Source: Spirosoma fluviale (lineage in GTDB: Bacteria > Bacteroidota > Bacteroidia > Cytophagales > Cyclobacteriaceae). From it: a stretch of 53,324 bases of DNA. The stretch lies in assembly GCA_945868725.1 (NCBI GenBank), contig CAMBMU010000009.1:1-53324 (forward strand), given 5' to 3'. This document shows, in pieces, positions 24,795-34,226 of this stretch. Position 1 is the stretch's first letter. Each line of letters begins with the position of its first letter. The position numbers were made by a program, and so were the translations under genes. The notes under the pieces are model-generated. The model saw only the letters and a list, made by a program, of their open reading frames with translations. It did not search any database and was not told the origin of the DNA.

Positions 24795-27776
24795 ATGAAA
24801 TACTTCTTGGTTCTGCTCGCAGGGCTTGGCCTCTCATTGGAGTCCTATTCACAATCTTCGCTTTACCAAAGCAGTTCCCAGCGGGGCTTGGATCGAGCTG
24901 CAAGCCTGTACGATCAGCAATTGTTTGCTGCAAATCTTTACGATAACAACAGGTTGCTAGCGACCGGACTTGATCTTACTCAGCAAAAGCAGGCTGAGCT
25001 TCAGCGTGCGCTTTCAGCTCTCCAATTGGAGCGCCCAGATGGTCTAGGCCTAATCAAAAAATTTATTCAAGATTATGCCGGACAACCGAGTGTAGCAAGG
25101 GCAGCAACTTTCTTGGGCAATCATTATTTTTTTAAGAACCGATATGCTGAGGCTATTGAAGCTTTTGAGCTGGTTCCAGTGGGATTGGTGAACCCAGATA
25201 GTCGTGCGGATGTAGCCTTTAAACTGGGCTACAGCCACTTTCAGCTAAAGAATTTCGCTGCTGCGGCAAGCTATTTGGATCAGGTAAAAGAGTTAGCGCT
25301 TCCCATAGCGGCAGATGCCTTGTATTACAGCGGCTACATTGCCATGGAGCAGGGGAATAGCCAACAGGCCATTCGAGAGCTGCAACTTGCGGAGAAAAGC
25401 GAATTTTATGGAAGCAAGGTTCCCTACTTATTGACTTCACTGTATTATTCCGAAGGCAAGTATACTGAGGCCATCGGGTATGCTACTCCATTACTCGCTT
25501 CTGGAAAGTCTTTCGATCAACAAGAATCTATTCACCTATTCTTGGCAGAGTCGCACTATGCGCTAAAGGATTTCAGGAATGCAGCAGACCAATACAATTC
25601 ATTTATTTCCTATAAAACGGATGAATTGACCAAGGAGGAATATTACAAAGCAGGGATCTCATTTTTTGAAACAAAGAACTACCAAAAGGCAAGTGAATTC
25701 CTAAAGGTGGCGGCCTTGGGAAATCCTGATATTGCCCAGGCAGCAAGTTACTATTTGGGACATACCTACGTACAGCAGGGTAATTTTCCCTATGCCCTTA
25801 CAAGCTTCCAAGTGGCTTCTGCGAGTTCAATTGATCCTGAAATTCAAGAAGAAGCCTTATTTAATTTGGCAAAGATCAATTTGCAGCGCGGAAATTTTCA
25901 AATGGCAGTCAACACCTTGGATGAATACCTGAATTTATACCCACAAGGAAAAAGATTTGAGGAAGTAGAAACCCTGCTATCTGACGCCTTGCTCAATTCT
26001 TCCGACTACCTCCGCGTATTGGAGCAACTCGATAAGCTTAAAAGTAAATCCCCGCGCCTTCAACTAGCCTATCAAAAAGTGGCCTACTACCAGGCATTAA
26101 TTTATTACCGAGATCAAAAATTTGAGCAAGCACTTAGCTATTTTTCCAAATCTCAAAATTATCCATCTGATCGGAGCCTTTTGGCTGAGACGCATTTCTG
26201 GAAGGGAGAGATTTACAGTGCACAGGATGCTTTGGCCAAAGCGATTGATTCCTATCAGCTTGCCATCAATCAAACATCGGCTTCTGACCCTTATTTTTTG
26301 AAGGCGACTTACGGATTAGGCTATGCGTATTTTAATTCCCAAGCCTATGCATCTGCGGAGCAGCAATTTCAGAGGTACCGCTCAAATCAACGAAACAAAA
26401 ATGAAGCAGCGAATCAAGATGCCTTGTTGAGGTTGGGAGATTGCTATTTCGTTCAAAAGAAATTTGCACAAGCAGAGGCAACCTTTACGGAGGGGATTGC
26501 GGATAAAATTGCAGGGCAGGATTATGCACACCTTCAATTGGCAGTGGTGACCAACTACCTGGGAAAGAATCAAGCGGCTATTGAGCAACTCAATCTATTA
26601 CTTGCAAATTTTCCAAAGAGTATCTACTTGGAGGATGCATTTTTCCAGAAGGGACAGATTTACCTCGAAGAGCTTCGCTATGAAGAGGCGATCACAGCCT
26701 TTAGTGAATTGATTCGTGAAAGACCAAATTCGCCGTTTCTCCCATATGCTTTGGAGGGGAGGGCAGTAGCAAATTATTCACTGCAGCGCTTTAGTCAAAC
26801 CCAAGCTGACTATAAAAAGATTTTGGAGGAGCATCCTTTGGCAGATAATTCCGAAGCAGCGCTTAAAGGCCTGCAAGAGGCTTTAGCGGTACAGGATAAG
26901 GCAGAGGAATTTGGAGTGTATCTTCAAAACTATAAAAACACAAACCCCAATGCAGGATCAGTTCAAACGCTTGAATACGAATCTGCGAAAAGCCTATACC
27001 TCAGCCAAAAATTTCCTCAGGCGGCCAAGGCCCTAGATAGCTATCTTAGAGCTTACCCGGAATCAGCACAAAAAAGTGAGGCCTTGTATTTTGCAGCTGA
27101 TGCCTATAGACAGGCCGGAGATGCCGAAAGAGCCTATGATTTATTTAAGTTGATGGAGAAACAGCCCGCATCTCCGTATCGTGTCAAGTCCTTGCAGCAA
27201 TTGGGGAACATTGCCTTAGAGCGGGAAGATTTCTCAGAAGCCTTGCGTTATTATGCCTCTATTTCAGGTCAATCCAGATCTCCATTGGAAGAAGCAGAGG
27301 TGACAGTAGGGATGATGGCATCACATTTTTTCTTGAAGGATTACCCGCAGGCAATTACTGCTGCTAACCAACTGCTAGCTCAAGACGAATTGATTCCAGG
27401 TTCTGTAGCTAAAGCGCTATTGGTGAAAGGTAAATCTCAGCGTTTCCTAGGTCAAAACTCCGAAGCCGAGGATAGTTTTGGCCTGTTAATCCAGGAATAT
27501 ACCACTGAAGAGGCGGCAGAAGCACTTTACCTGCTAGCCCTTCAATACCAAGAAAAGGGGGATTTTAAGGAATCAAACGATTTAATTTTCGATTATTCTA
27601 CGCCGTTTTCCGAATTTGACTATTGGTATGGAACTATGTTTTTGCTGTTGGCAGACAACTATTTGAAGTTGGGAGAGGTATTTCAAGCAAAGGCTACCCT
27701 CCAATCTGTGATTGATCAATCTACCGATGCTACGGTTAAAGAAAAAGCAGTAGCCACACTTAAAAGCCTGGACTAG
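24795..27776 (+). CDS. Large periplasmic TPR protein
   Basis: 993 residues. ATG 24795 gives a signal peptide (MKYFLVLLAGLGLSLESYSQ); a TTG overlapping the holA stop would add six residues. Almost the whole mature protein is TPR/Sel1-like helical repeats, more than 15 by eye, for example YAEAIEAFELVPVGLVNPDS, RNFQMAVNTLDEYLNLYPQG, YEEAITAFSELIRERPNSPF and FPQAAKALDSYLRAYPESAQ. The pattern of YPxG/FPxS gap spacing resembles the CpoB (YbgF)/BamD superhelix. It ends 3 nt before an outer-membrane protein gene, and ExbB/ExbD/TonB-like genes follow, so it is probably the periplasmic scaffold of an energised envelope complex. Confidence 0.88.
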   Translation: MKYFLVLLAGLGLSLESYSQSSLYQSSSQRGLDRAASLYDQQLFAANLYDNNRLLATGLDLTQQKQAELQRALSALQLERPDGLGLIKKFIQDYAGQPSVARAATFLGNHYFFKNRYAEAIEAFELVPVGLVNPDSRADVAFKLGYSHFQLKNFAAAASYLDQVKELALPIAADALYYSGYIAMEQGNSQQAIRELQLAEKSEFYGSKVPYLLTSLYYSEGKYTEAIGYATPLLASGKSFDQQESIHLFLAESHYALKDFRNAADQYNSFISYKTDELTKEEYYKAGISFFETKNYQKASEFLKVAALGNPDIAQAASYYLGHTYVQQGNFPYALTSFQVASASSIDPEIQEEALFNLAKINLQRGNFQMAVNTLDEYLNLYPQGKRFEEVETLLSDALLNSSDYLRVLEQLDKLKSKSPRLQLAYQKVAYYQALIYYRDQKFEQALSYFSKSQNYPSDRSLLAETHFWKGEIYSAQDALAKAIDSYQLAINQTSASDPYFLKATYGLGYAYFNSQAYASAEQQFQRYRSNQRNKNEAANQDALLRLGDCYFVQKKFAQAEATFTEGIADKIAGQDYAHLQLAVVTNYLGKNQAAIEQLNLLLANFPKSIYLEDAFFQKGQIYLEELRYEEAITAFSELIRERPNSPFLPYALEGRAVANYSLQRFSQTQADYKKILEEHPLADNSEAALKGLQEALAVQDKAEEFGVYLQNYKNTNPNAGSVQTLEYESAKSLYLSQKFPQAAKALDSYLRAYPESAQKSEALYFAADAYRQAGDAERAYDLFKLMEKQPASPYRVKSLQQLGNIALEREDFSEALRYYASISGQSRSPLEEAEVTVGMMASHFFLKDYPQAITAANQLLAQDELIPGSVAKALLVKGKSQRFLGQNSEAEDSFGLLIQEYTTEEAAEALYLLALQYQEKGDFKESNDLIFDYSTPFSEFDYWYGTMFLLLADNYLKLGEVFQAKATLQSVIDQSTDATVKEKAVATLKSLD

Positions 27777-27779
27777 ACC

Positions 27780-29489
27780 ATGAGAAGCATATACTCCTTA
27801 TTCTTATTTCTAGTGCTTTTTTGCGGTAGCCTAAGTTTTAGTGCTGCACAAACTTTGGCAAGGGGAGGCCTTCAAGATCAAGTGTTTGTTATTCAAAAAG
27901 ATCGAGAAATCCGTTTGCCCAAGCAGATTCGAAGTTTTGAAAAAATGCCTGCATTGCCTCAGCCCAAAGCTTTGGGATCTTTAAGCTTCCCAGTAATGCC
28001 GTTTTTTCTTTCCGTTCCTGCTTCTCAAATTCAGGCAGAGCCTGCCACAAAAGAATGGGATGTCCCTAAGTTGGATTTGTATCCAGGATGGGTTCGGGTA
28101 GGCTATGGCAACTTTTTGTCACCCTTGATTGAAGGGCGACACCTATCTACCCAATCCGCTGATTGGCAGTATGCCACAAAATTCCATCACCAGAGTTTTG
28201 GAAAAGGCCCAGTGAGCTGGATGGAAGAGGAAAGCAAGGAGTCACATACGGAACTGGCTGGAGATGTCAGTTACTTTTTGGATGAATCGGAATTGTACTC
28301 CTCCTTGGAGGTAAAAAGAGATGCCTATACCTATTATGGTCAAGATCTAGGATTTACAATACCTCCAAACGTAGACTTTGCAGGTCCCTATTTTGACCCA
28401 AACAAGCAAGTTAAAGGAAATTTAAAACTGGGTATTCGCGACCTAGACAAAGTGGGTCGAATCGGATATACTGGAGAAGTTGTTTTGGCTGGCTTCAGAG
28501 ATAGCTATGCCGTGCGGGAGCAGGAACTAGGTTTTGAGGGAGAAGGAGAGTTTAGGCCATCCAAAGATGCGATGGCTACCTTAGGGCTTTCGTACTTCAC
28601 CACTGCTACGGAGGACTTGCGGTATGACCTCAATCGAAATTACTTTTCACTTCGTCCCGAGGGGCAGTACACTTTTGGAGATTTTGATTTCACGGCTGGA
28701 GTTATTTTGGTTTCGGAAAATGATTCAGTAGCGGAAAGCAAACCTGGGATTCGACTTTTTCCAGTGCTTAAAACTACCTATCAGGTGTCAGAAAAACTCC
28801 AGGTGAATGCGGCTATTTCTGGGGATGTTCAGCGCAATACCTACCGCAGTTTTGTTCAAGAAAATCCTTTCCTTGGACCCAGTGATCAATTGTTGAATAC
28901 TGTTACTTCATTTGAGTTTGCAGCCGGAGTAGAGGGGCTCGCATCCGATAAACTTTTGTACCGTGCAGGCTTGGCTATTCGTCAGCAGTCCAATCTTCAT
29001 TTTTTTGTTAATTCCTTTGCTGACACGGCTCGATTTGAATTGGTATACGATCAGCAGGCTACAGTGCTGCAGTTCAACTCTGCTCTTGAGTTCAAGCTTT
29101 CAGAGCTGTATTCGCTCCAAACAGGGGTAGACCTATTTCACTATTCGCTTACGACCCAGCAAGCAGCTTGGCATCGACCTAGCTGGATGCTTAGCATGAA
29201 TCAGCAGCTTACACCAGGTGAAAAAATACGCATTCAAGCAAATTTAAATCTGATGGGCGGATTGAAGGCGAGAGGATTTGAACCACAGGAAACGATCTCG
29301 ACACCGAAATTCCAAGAAGTAATACTCAATCCAATCCTTGATCTCCAATTGAAGATAAACTATGCAGTAAATCCGCGCCTTTTCATTTTTGCAGAAGGAA
29401 ATAACCTGCTCAACAGGAATAATACACGTTGGATGAACTACCCAGTACGAGGAATACAAGGACTTGCAGGGCTGAGTTTGAAATTTTAA
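27780..29489 (+). CDS. Outer-membrane beta-barrel protein (TonB-receptor-like barrel, no plug)
   Basis: 569 residues. Signal peptide ending SFSAAQ at about residue 24. After a ~90-residue Pro-rich periplasmic segment, the rest is a series of amphipathic strands (WVRVGYGNFLSPLIEGR, ELAGDVSYFLDESELYSSLE, MATLGLSYFTTATEDLRYDL) and ends in a phenylalanine (GLAGLSLKF), typical for BAM-dependent barrels. The strand containing FIFAEGNNLLNRNN is the same as in TonB-dependent receptors, but I see no N-terminal plug domain. It starts 3 nt after the large TPR gene, so they are translated together. It is probably the outer-membrane partner of that protein. Confidence 0.8.
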   Translation: MRSIYSLFLFLVLFCGSLSFSAAQTLARGGLQDQVFVIQKDREIRLPKQIRSFEKMPALPQPKALGSLSFPVMPFFLSVPASQIQAEPATKEWDVPKLDLYPGWVRVGYGNFLSPLIEGRHLSTQSADWQYATKFHHQSFGKGPVSWMEEESKESHTELAGDVSYFLDESELYSSLEVKRDAYTYYGQDLGFTIPPNVDFAGPYFDPNKQVKGNLKLGIRDLDKVGRIGYTGEVVLAGFRDSYAVREQELGFEGEGEFRPSKDAMATLGLSYFTTATEDLRYDLNRNYFSLRPEGQYTFGDFDFTAGVILVSENDSVAESKPGIRLFPVLKTTYQVSEKLQVNAAISGDVQRNTYRSFVQENPFLGPSDQLLNTVTSFEFAAGVEGLASDKLLYRAGLAIRQQSNLHFFVNSFADTARFELVYDQQATVLQFNSALEFKLSELYSLQTGVDLFHYSLTTQQAAWHRPSWMLSMNQQLTPGEKIRIQANLNLMGGLKARGFEPQETISTPKFQEVILNPILDLQLKINYAVNPRLFIFAEGNNLLNRNNTRWMNYPVRGIQGLAGLSLKF

Positions 29490-29498
29490 TTTACTGAT

Positions 29499-29527
29499 AA
29501 CTAGGGTTGGGCTTTACCTAGTTTTAA
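29499..29527 (+). terminator. Weak terminator after barrel gene
   Basis: 7-bp stem AACTAGG / CCTAGTT with an 11-nt loop and a short T run. It may separate the holA-TPR-barrel transcript from the SPOR-exbB operon, but readthrough is likely. Confidence 0.45.
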
Positions 29528-29555
29528 GTTAGTTTCGTATATTCTCAATAGTACA

Positions 29556-30329
29556 ATGGCAGAAAAAGATTCCAATCCCAAACAATGGTCAGATCCCAAG
29601 GATTTTGGGCTTCCCTATGTAGAAGTGAACCCGCTTTCTTCAGTAAAGTCCAATTCGAAAGCACCAGACCATGCTCCCTCTTTTGAGCTGCCTAAAACTT
29701 CTCCTGTTGCTGATGAAAACAAGAAAGTAGAAACGAAAACAAGTCGACCAGCAGTTGCTTCTACAACTGCAGCAAAAAGCGAAAAAAAGAAAGTAAAAAC
29801 ATGGGTTTGGGTCGTTGTATTTGCAATTATAATAGGAGGCACTGCCATCATAATTCAACTAAAAATTAGTCAAGAATCTGTTGTTGAGAACGAAAATTTG
29901 ATTTTTAGTCCACTAGATACTGCTGCTCTTAGAAAAAATTTTGCAGATAGTTTTAACCTCGCAAAATCGAACTTGAGTTCTTTATCTAATCAAGATTCAT
30001 CTGTTATTTTCGACTTCGAACTCAATTCGACTTCAACAAATTTTGGCACATCAATTGCAACTAATCCAAAAGTCAAACGAGTTGAGCAAAAAGAGGGGAA
30101 TACAAGGTATTATCTAGTGATAGGAAGCTTTGCGAGTGAGCAGGAAACTACTAGATACATTCAAAATTTAGGGGATAAATTCGCTGAATACTATTTAGTT
30201 TATCCTTTTAAAAAAAATCAAAACTATAGGTTATCCATTGGATCCTATAGCACTTGGAAAGAAGCTTCAGCCAAACTAAAAGAAATGAATGCACAGGATT
30301 CAACAGGTTATTGGATATTGAATTATTGA
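29556..30329 (+). CDS. SPOR-domain inner-membrane protein
   Basis: 257 residues. A Lys/Ser/Thr-rich cytoplasmic segment (1-85), then one transmembrane helix at about 86-105 (VWVVVFAIIIGGTAIIIQL), a Ser/Asn-rich periplasmic linker, and a C-terminal SPOR domain (YYLVIGSFASEQETTRYIQN ... YRLSIGSYSTWKEASAKLKE). SPOR domains bind denuded peptidoglycan glycan strands, often at division sites. Its TGA overlaps the next ATG (TGATG), so it is coupled to the ExbB-like gene. It likely anchors or localises the complex on peptidoglycan. Confidence 0.9.
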   Translation: MAEKDSNPKQWSDPKDFGLPYVEVNPLSSVKSNSKAPDHAPSFELPKTSPVADENKKVETKTSRPAVASTTAAKSEKKKVKTWVWVVVFAIIIGGTAIIIQLKISQESVVENENLIFSPLDTAALRKNFADSFNLAKSNLSSLSNQDSSVIFDFELNSTSTNFGTSIATNPKVKRVEQKEGNTRYYLVIGSFASEQETTRYIQNLGDKFAEYYLVYPFKKNQNYRLSIGSYSTWKEASAKLKEMNAQDSTGYWILNY

Positions 30330-31018
30330 TGATGATTTTATTACAGACATTTGCTATTGATTCCGTTGCGACTGTTCCAGCTGCAGTTGAAGCAACAACT
30401 CAATCCATTGGATTATTAGATCTATTGATAAAGGGTGGATACATGATGATTCCACTCTATGGATTGTTCGTTTTGGCTATTTTCATTTTTATCCAGAAAT
30501 TTTTAGTGATACAAAAGGCCTCTAAAACACCTGGAAGCTTGTTGGATCAGGTAAAAATATTGGTACAAAATGGTCAAATAGAAAAAGCAAAAATGCTTTG
30601 CGCAGGAGAGAAGACCCCAGTAGCGGTCATGATTTCCAAAGGTATAGATCGAATTGGGTCGCCTCTAAAAAATATTGAAGTGGCGATTGAAAATGTCGGT
30701 AAACTGGAAATTTACAAGCTAGAGAAGAATTTAGGAGTCTTAGCAACTGTTTCAGGTGCAGCGCCTATGATTGGATTTTTGGGAACCGTAACCGGTATGA
30801 TTCAGGCGTTTATTTCCATAGCTCAAGAGGATGGAATGGTGTCTCCCAAGTTACTTTCTTCGGGTATTTACGAAGCCATGATTACTACTGCCGCAGGATT
30901 GGTTGTAGGAATCATCGCGTACTTGGGTTACAACTATTTAGTCACGCAAGTTTCCAAATTGGTACACCTCATGGAGTATACCTCTATTGAATTCATCGAT
31001 CTTCTCCAAGATAAATAA
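30329..31018 (+). CDS. MotA/TolQ/ExbB proton-channel family protein
   Basis: 229 residues. Start ATG 30329 overlaps the SPOR stop codon; the longer frame (from 30254) is shadow sequence. Three transmembrane helices: one near residue 40 (MMIPLYGLFVLAIFIFIQKF) and two in the C-terminal half (LATVSGAAPMIGFLGTVTGM; AAGLVVGIIAYLGYNYLV). The family signature GAAPMIGFLGTVTGMIQAF is complete, including the Thr/Gly region that lines the channel. It uses the proton-motive force, with the ExbD-type protein, to drive a periplasm-spanning partner. The ExbD gene starts 3 nt after the stop. Confidence 0.94.
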   Translation: MMILLQTFAIDSVATVPAAVEATTQSIGLLDLLIKGGYMMIPLYGLFVLAIFIFIQKFLVIQKASKTPGSLLDQVKILVQNGQIEKAKMLCAGEKTPVAVMISKGIDRIGSPLKNIEVAIENVGKLEIYKLEKNLGVLATVSGAAPMIGFLGTVTGMIQAFISIAQEDGMVSPKLLSSGIYEAMITTAAGLVVGIIAYLGYNYLVTQVSKLVHLMEYTSIEFIDLLQDK

Positions 31019-31020
31019 AG

Positions 31021-31413
31021 ATGGGATTGCAGCAGAAAAACAAAGTCGATGCGTCTTTCAGCATGTCCTCCATGACGGACATTATTTTTCTTTTGCTGAT
31101 ATTTTTTATGCTAACCTCTTCATTTATAACCCCTTCAGGGCTTTCTGTTAATTTGCCTTCGAGCGAAACTTCTGATATCGTGATGCAGGAAGTAACGGTA
31201 TCTGTTACGAAAGACCTTCAGTTTTCTGTCAACGATCAATTGGTATCAAGAGAACAACTCAAGTCAGTGTTGACTCCATTATTGGAAGGCAAAAAAGGAC
31301 AGGTAGTTTTGCATTTGGACAAGGAGGTGCCTGTAGAATATTTAGTGGAAATTGGAGGCATTGCTGCAGGACTAGGTGCCAATGTATCTATCGCTACCAA
31401 ACCCTACAATTGA
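31021..31413 (+). CDS. ExbD/TolR family protein
   Basis: 130 residues, one N-terminal transmembrane helix (about 18-36) and a periplasmic ExbD/TolR fold. The proton-relay Asp20 is present in SSMTDIIFLLLIFFML. The periplasmic part shows TPSGLSVNLPSS and VTKDLQFSVNDQLVSREQL, typical of ExbD. It is coupled to the ExbB-like gene upstream, and its TGA overlaps the ATG of the TonB-like gene (TGATG). It is the stator partner of the channel and controls proton flow. Confidence 0.94.
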   Translation: MGLQQKNKVDASFSMSSMTDIIFLLLIFFMLTSSFITPSGLSVNLPSSETSDIVMQEVTVSVTKDLQFSVNDQLVSREQLKSVLTPLLEGKKGQVVLHLDKEVPVEYLVEIGGIAAGLGANVSIATKPYN

Positions 31414-32261
31414 TGCTTGGTGTGAATTCCAATTCACTCGAACAAAAAAGCCGAATTCAATCGGCTCTCATCACCGTACTGGTACAAGTATTGTTATTGC
31501 TCGCCATTTACTTTATTGTGGTTTGGGAGCAACCTAACCCTCCTACACCTACCTATGGAATGGAGTTGAATTTGGGATTTTCGGATCTAGGTTCAGGAGA
31601 TCAGTCTCAAGTACTTGCCAACACCTTAGAAAATTCTGCTACTGAAGATGCAGCTCCAGGCGAGATTTCACCAGCTCAGCAGGTAGCAGTTTCTACAAAT
31701 ACTTCAAAGACTGTTTCAACTAAGCCAACTACCAATCAAGCGGTAAGGACCCTACCGACCCCTCTTAAAGGCGAAACCAATGCGAATGCTGAATTGGCAA
31801 AGGAAGAAAAGAAAGAAGTAAATCCAAAAGTAGTTGAGCAACCCAAGGTGGACCAGCGGGCAATTTTTGGGGCTGGAGGAAAGTCTGGAAAGGCCTCAAC
31901 CTCTGGAGGATCCACCGGACAGGGAAACTCTGATACCAAAGGAGATCAGGGAAGTCCTACAGGTACGGGTAAAGGTGCCGCAGGAGGTGCTGGGTATAGC
32001 TTGGATTTGGCAGGCTGGGATTTTGCTTCGCGACCAGCTATCAACGACAGGGTATCCACCAGAAATGGGCGAATGGTCTTTAAAATAACGGTGGACGGTT
32101 CCGGAAAAGTCGTCCAAGCAATCCCCTTGGAATACAATGTATCCAATGCTGTATTGGCTTATTACCGCCAAGTAGTCAACCAACTTGATTTCAAAAAATC
32201 TGGAGCTGCTGCGGCTGATTTTTCAACAGGGAAAATCACTTTTGTGGTCAAGGTTGAGTAA
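31413..32261 (+). CDS. TonB/TolA-like energy transducer
   Basis: 282 residues. Start ATG 31413. One N-terminal transmembrane helix (about 15-38, ALITVLVQVLLLLAIYFIVV), then an unusually long low-complexity periplasmic stretch rich in Pro, Ser, Thr, Gly and Asn (about 40-190), and a C-terminal domain (NGRMVFKITVDGSGKVVQAI ... VVNQLDFKK) of the TonB-C type. In this family the C-terminal domain contacts outer-membrane or periplasmic partners. Because it sits with SPOR, TPR and a plugless barrel gene rather than with a receptor for a nutrient, it may be a TolA-like force transmitter. The folC ATG follows after 1 nt. Confidence 0.88.
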   Translation: MLGVNSNSLEQKSRIQSALITVLVQVLLLLAIYFIVVWEQPNPPTPTYGMELNLGFSDLGSGDQSQVLANTLENSATEDAAPGEISPAQQVAVSTNTSKTVSTKPTTNQAVRTLPTPLKGETNANAELAKEEKKEVNPKVVEQPKVDQRAIFGAGGKSGKASTSGGSTGQGNSDTKGDQGSPTGTGKGAAGGAGYSLDLAGWDFASRPAINDRVSTRNGRMVFKITVDGSGKVVQAIPLEYNVSNAVLAYYRQVVNQLDFKKSGAAAADFSTGKITFVVKVE

Positions 32262-32262
32262 T

Positions 32263-33564
32263 ATGACTTACTCAGAAACCTTGGATTATCTTTTTAATGC
32301 TTTACCCATGTTTCAACGGGTGGGAGCTTCTGCCTACAAGGCAGATTTGACAAATACCCTTTCCCTATGTGGGCATCTGGGTAATCCGCAAGAAACATTT
32401 AAAACGATTCATGTTGCTGGAACCAATGGAAAGGGGAGTACCTCCCATGCCTTGGCTTCTGTTTTCCAAGCAGCAGGCTATAAAACTGGGCTTTATACAT
32501 CCCCTCACCTCAAATCCTTCACCGAACGAATTCGAATTGATGGGATAGAAATTACGGAAGATGGGGTGGTGGAATTTGTAGTCAACAATAAAGCCTTTTT
32601 AGATCAGCTTCAACCCAGTTTCTTTGAGATGACCGTAGGAATGGCATTTTGGTATTTTGCAAAGGAGGCCGTGGATATCGCAGTGATCGAAGTGGGGATG
32701 GGAGGGAGGTTGGATGGTACCAATGTGATTCATCCCGAACTAAGTGTGATTACCACTATCGGTTACGACCACACTCAATTTTTAGGGAATACCCTTCCTC
32801 TGATAGCGGGAGAAAAGGCAGGGATCATAAAGCAAGGGGTTCCCGTCGTGATTAGCCAAACACAAAAGGAGACGCAGGCAGTATTTTCACAGCAGGCAGC
32901 TGCAATGCAGGCAACTATCGTTTTTGCTGATCAGCTATGGGAAGTAACTAAACTACCAGAATCAGAAGACCCTAGCCTGCAACAGTCCGCCAATTTTAAA
33001 GTGCGGAGCAGCGAAGGGGAGTTTAATTTAAAGTTTGGCTTGAATGGGGACTACCAACGCTTCAACCTTCCTGGTATTTTGGAGGCTGTCAAGCAGCTTC
33101 GGAATCAAGGTTGGAATCTTCCGGATCATGCTCTCAAAGCGGGTTTGGAAAATGTTACTGAGCAAACGGGCTTGAAAGGCCGATGGCAACTATTGCAGAT
33201 AAAACCGCTTACCATAGCCGATACAGGTCACAATGAGGCTGGGATTTTAGAGGTAGTGAACCAACTTAGAAATTATTCATATTCCCAACTTTGGATGTTG
33301 ATTGGAATGGTGAATGACAAGGACATCTCTAAGGTTTTGGACTTACTGCCAAAAGAAGCTACCTATATTTTTTGCCAAGCAAGCATCCCTCGTGCAATGG
33401 ATGCCCATCAATTGGAAAGGAAGGGGAAAGAAAAAGGACTGGTTGGACAGGTTATTCCCAAGGTTACAGATGCTCTTGAATTTGCAAGAAAAAATGCATC
33501 CCCAGATGACCTGATATTTATTGGAGGCAGTACTTTTGTAGTCGCAGAAATTGAAAATCTTTAA
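32263..33564 (+). CDS. folC: Bifunctional folylpolyglutamate synthase / dihydrofolate synthase
   Basis: 433 residues. Adds glutamate to dihydropteroate and to folates (cytoplasm, ATP-dependent). Start ATG 32263 is chosen because it immediately follows the upstream stop and gives the usual N-terminus; the longer frame is shadow. The P-loop reads VAGTNGKGSTSHALASVF, followed by TGLYTSPHLKSFTERIR, the Mg/ATP region IAVIEVGMGGRLDGTN, the Mur-ligase core TTIGYDHTQFLGNT and the C-terminal LIGMVNDKDI domain. It overlaps trmB by one base. Its place behind the TonB-like gene looks like a shared transcript rather than a shared function. Confidence 0.95.
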   Translation: MTYSETLDYLFNALPMFQRVGASAYKADLTNTLSLCGHLGNPQETFKTIHVAGTNGKGSTSHALASVFQAAGYKTGLYTSPHLKSFTERIRIDGIEITEDGVVEFVVNNKAFLDQLQPSFFEMTVGMAFWYFAKEAVDIAVIEVGMGGRLDGTNVIHPELSVITTIGYDHTQFLGNTLPLIAGEKAGIIKQGVPVVISQTQKETQAVFSQQAAAMQATIVFADQLWEVTKLPESEDPSLQQSANFKVRSSEGEFNLKFGLNGDYQRFNLPGILEAVKQLRNQGWNLPDHALKAGLENVTEQTGLKGRWQLLQIKPLTIADTGHNEAGILEVVNQLRNYSYSQLWMLIGMVNDKDISKVLDLLPKEATYIFCQASIPRAMDAHQLERKGKEKGLVGQVIPKVTDALEFARKNASPDDLIFIGGSTFVVAEIENL

Positions 33565-34226
33565 TGAGTAGAAATAAGCTGGTTCGCTTTGCCCAAAACG
33601 AAGTCAACCCCAATGTGGTACAGGAAGGCAAGCCTATTTTTGAGCAGGTAAAGGGGCAGTGGAATACACTTCAGTTTGCCGTGGATCAACCCTTAGTCGT
33701 CGAATTGGCCTGTGGAAGAGGTGAATTTACATTAGGTTTAGGACGGCAGTATCCGAATCAAAATTTTATTGGAGTAGACATTAAAGGAAGTAGAATTTGG
33801 AAGGGGAGTTCCACTGCTACAGCTGAGGGGATACATAATGTGGCTTTTTTACGCACTCAAATTCAGCAGCTCGAAAACTTTTTTGCTCCAAACGAAATTT
33901 CTGAACTCTGGATAACTTTCCCTGATCCTTTTCCAAGAGATGGGGATGAAAAGCGAAGATTAACTTTCCCCAAATTTCTGGAGACGTACAAGAAGCTGGT
34001 CAAGGCTGGAGGACTCATCCATTTTAAAACAGACAATACAGGTCTTTACGAGTATACTGAATCGGTTTTAGGTGCTCGACCTGACTGCCAGATACGATGT
34101 AATACTTCAGATTTTTACGAAAGTGAGTTCCGCGATGCCCATTACGGCATTAAGACACGCTATGAGAAGATTTTTTCGGATAAGGGTGAGAAAATCAAGT
34201 ACATCCAATTTTCATTTATTGAATAA
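33564..34226 (+). CDS. trmB: tRNA (guanine-N7-)-methyltransferase
   Basis: 220 residues. Makes m7G46 in the tRNA variable loop using S-adenosylmethionine. The SAM site is visible in VVELACGRGEFTLGLG and FIGVDIKGSR, the catalytic region in LWITFPDPFPRDGDEKRRLT, and LIHFKTDNTGLYEYT. Starts within the folC stop (TAATG). It overlaps the convergent 3-hydroxyacyl-CoA dehydrogenase gene by 11 nt at its 3' end, with no room for a terminator between them. Confidence 0.94.
   Translation: MSRNKLVRFAQNEVNPNVVQEGKPIFEQVKGQWNTLQFAVDQPLVVELACGRGEFTLGLGRQYPNQNFIGVDIKGSRIWKGSSTATAEGIHNVAFLRTQIQQLENFFAPNEISELWITFPDPFPRDGDEKRRLTFPKFLETYKKLVKAGGLIHFKTDNTGLYEYTESVLGARPDCQIRCNTSDFYESEFRDAHYGIKTRYEKIFSDKGEKIKYIQFSFIE

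Noticed and set aside
30254..30328. Extended start of the ExbB-like protein
   Set aside because: The extra 25 residues translate the end of the SPOR gene in another frame; ATG 30329 overlaps the SPOR stop as the neighbouring genes do.
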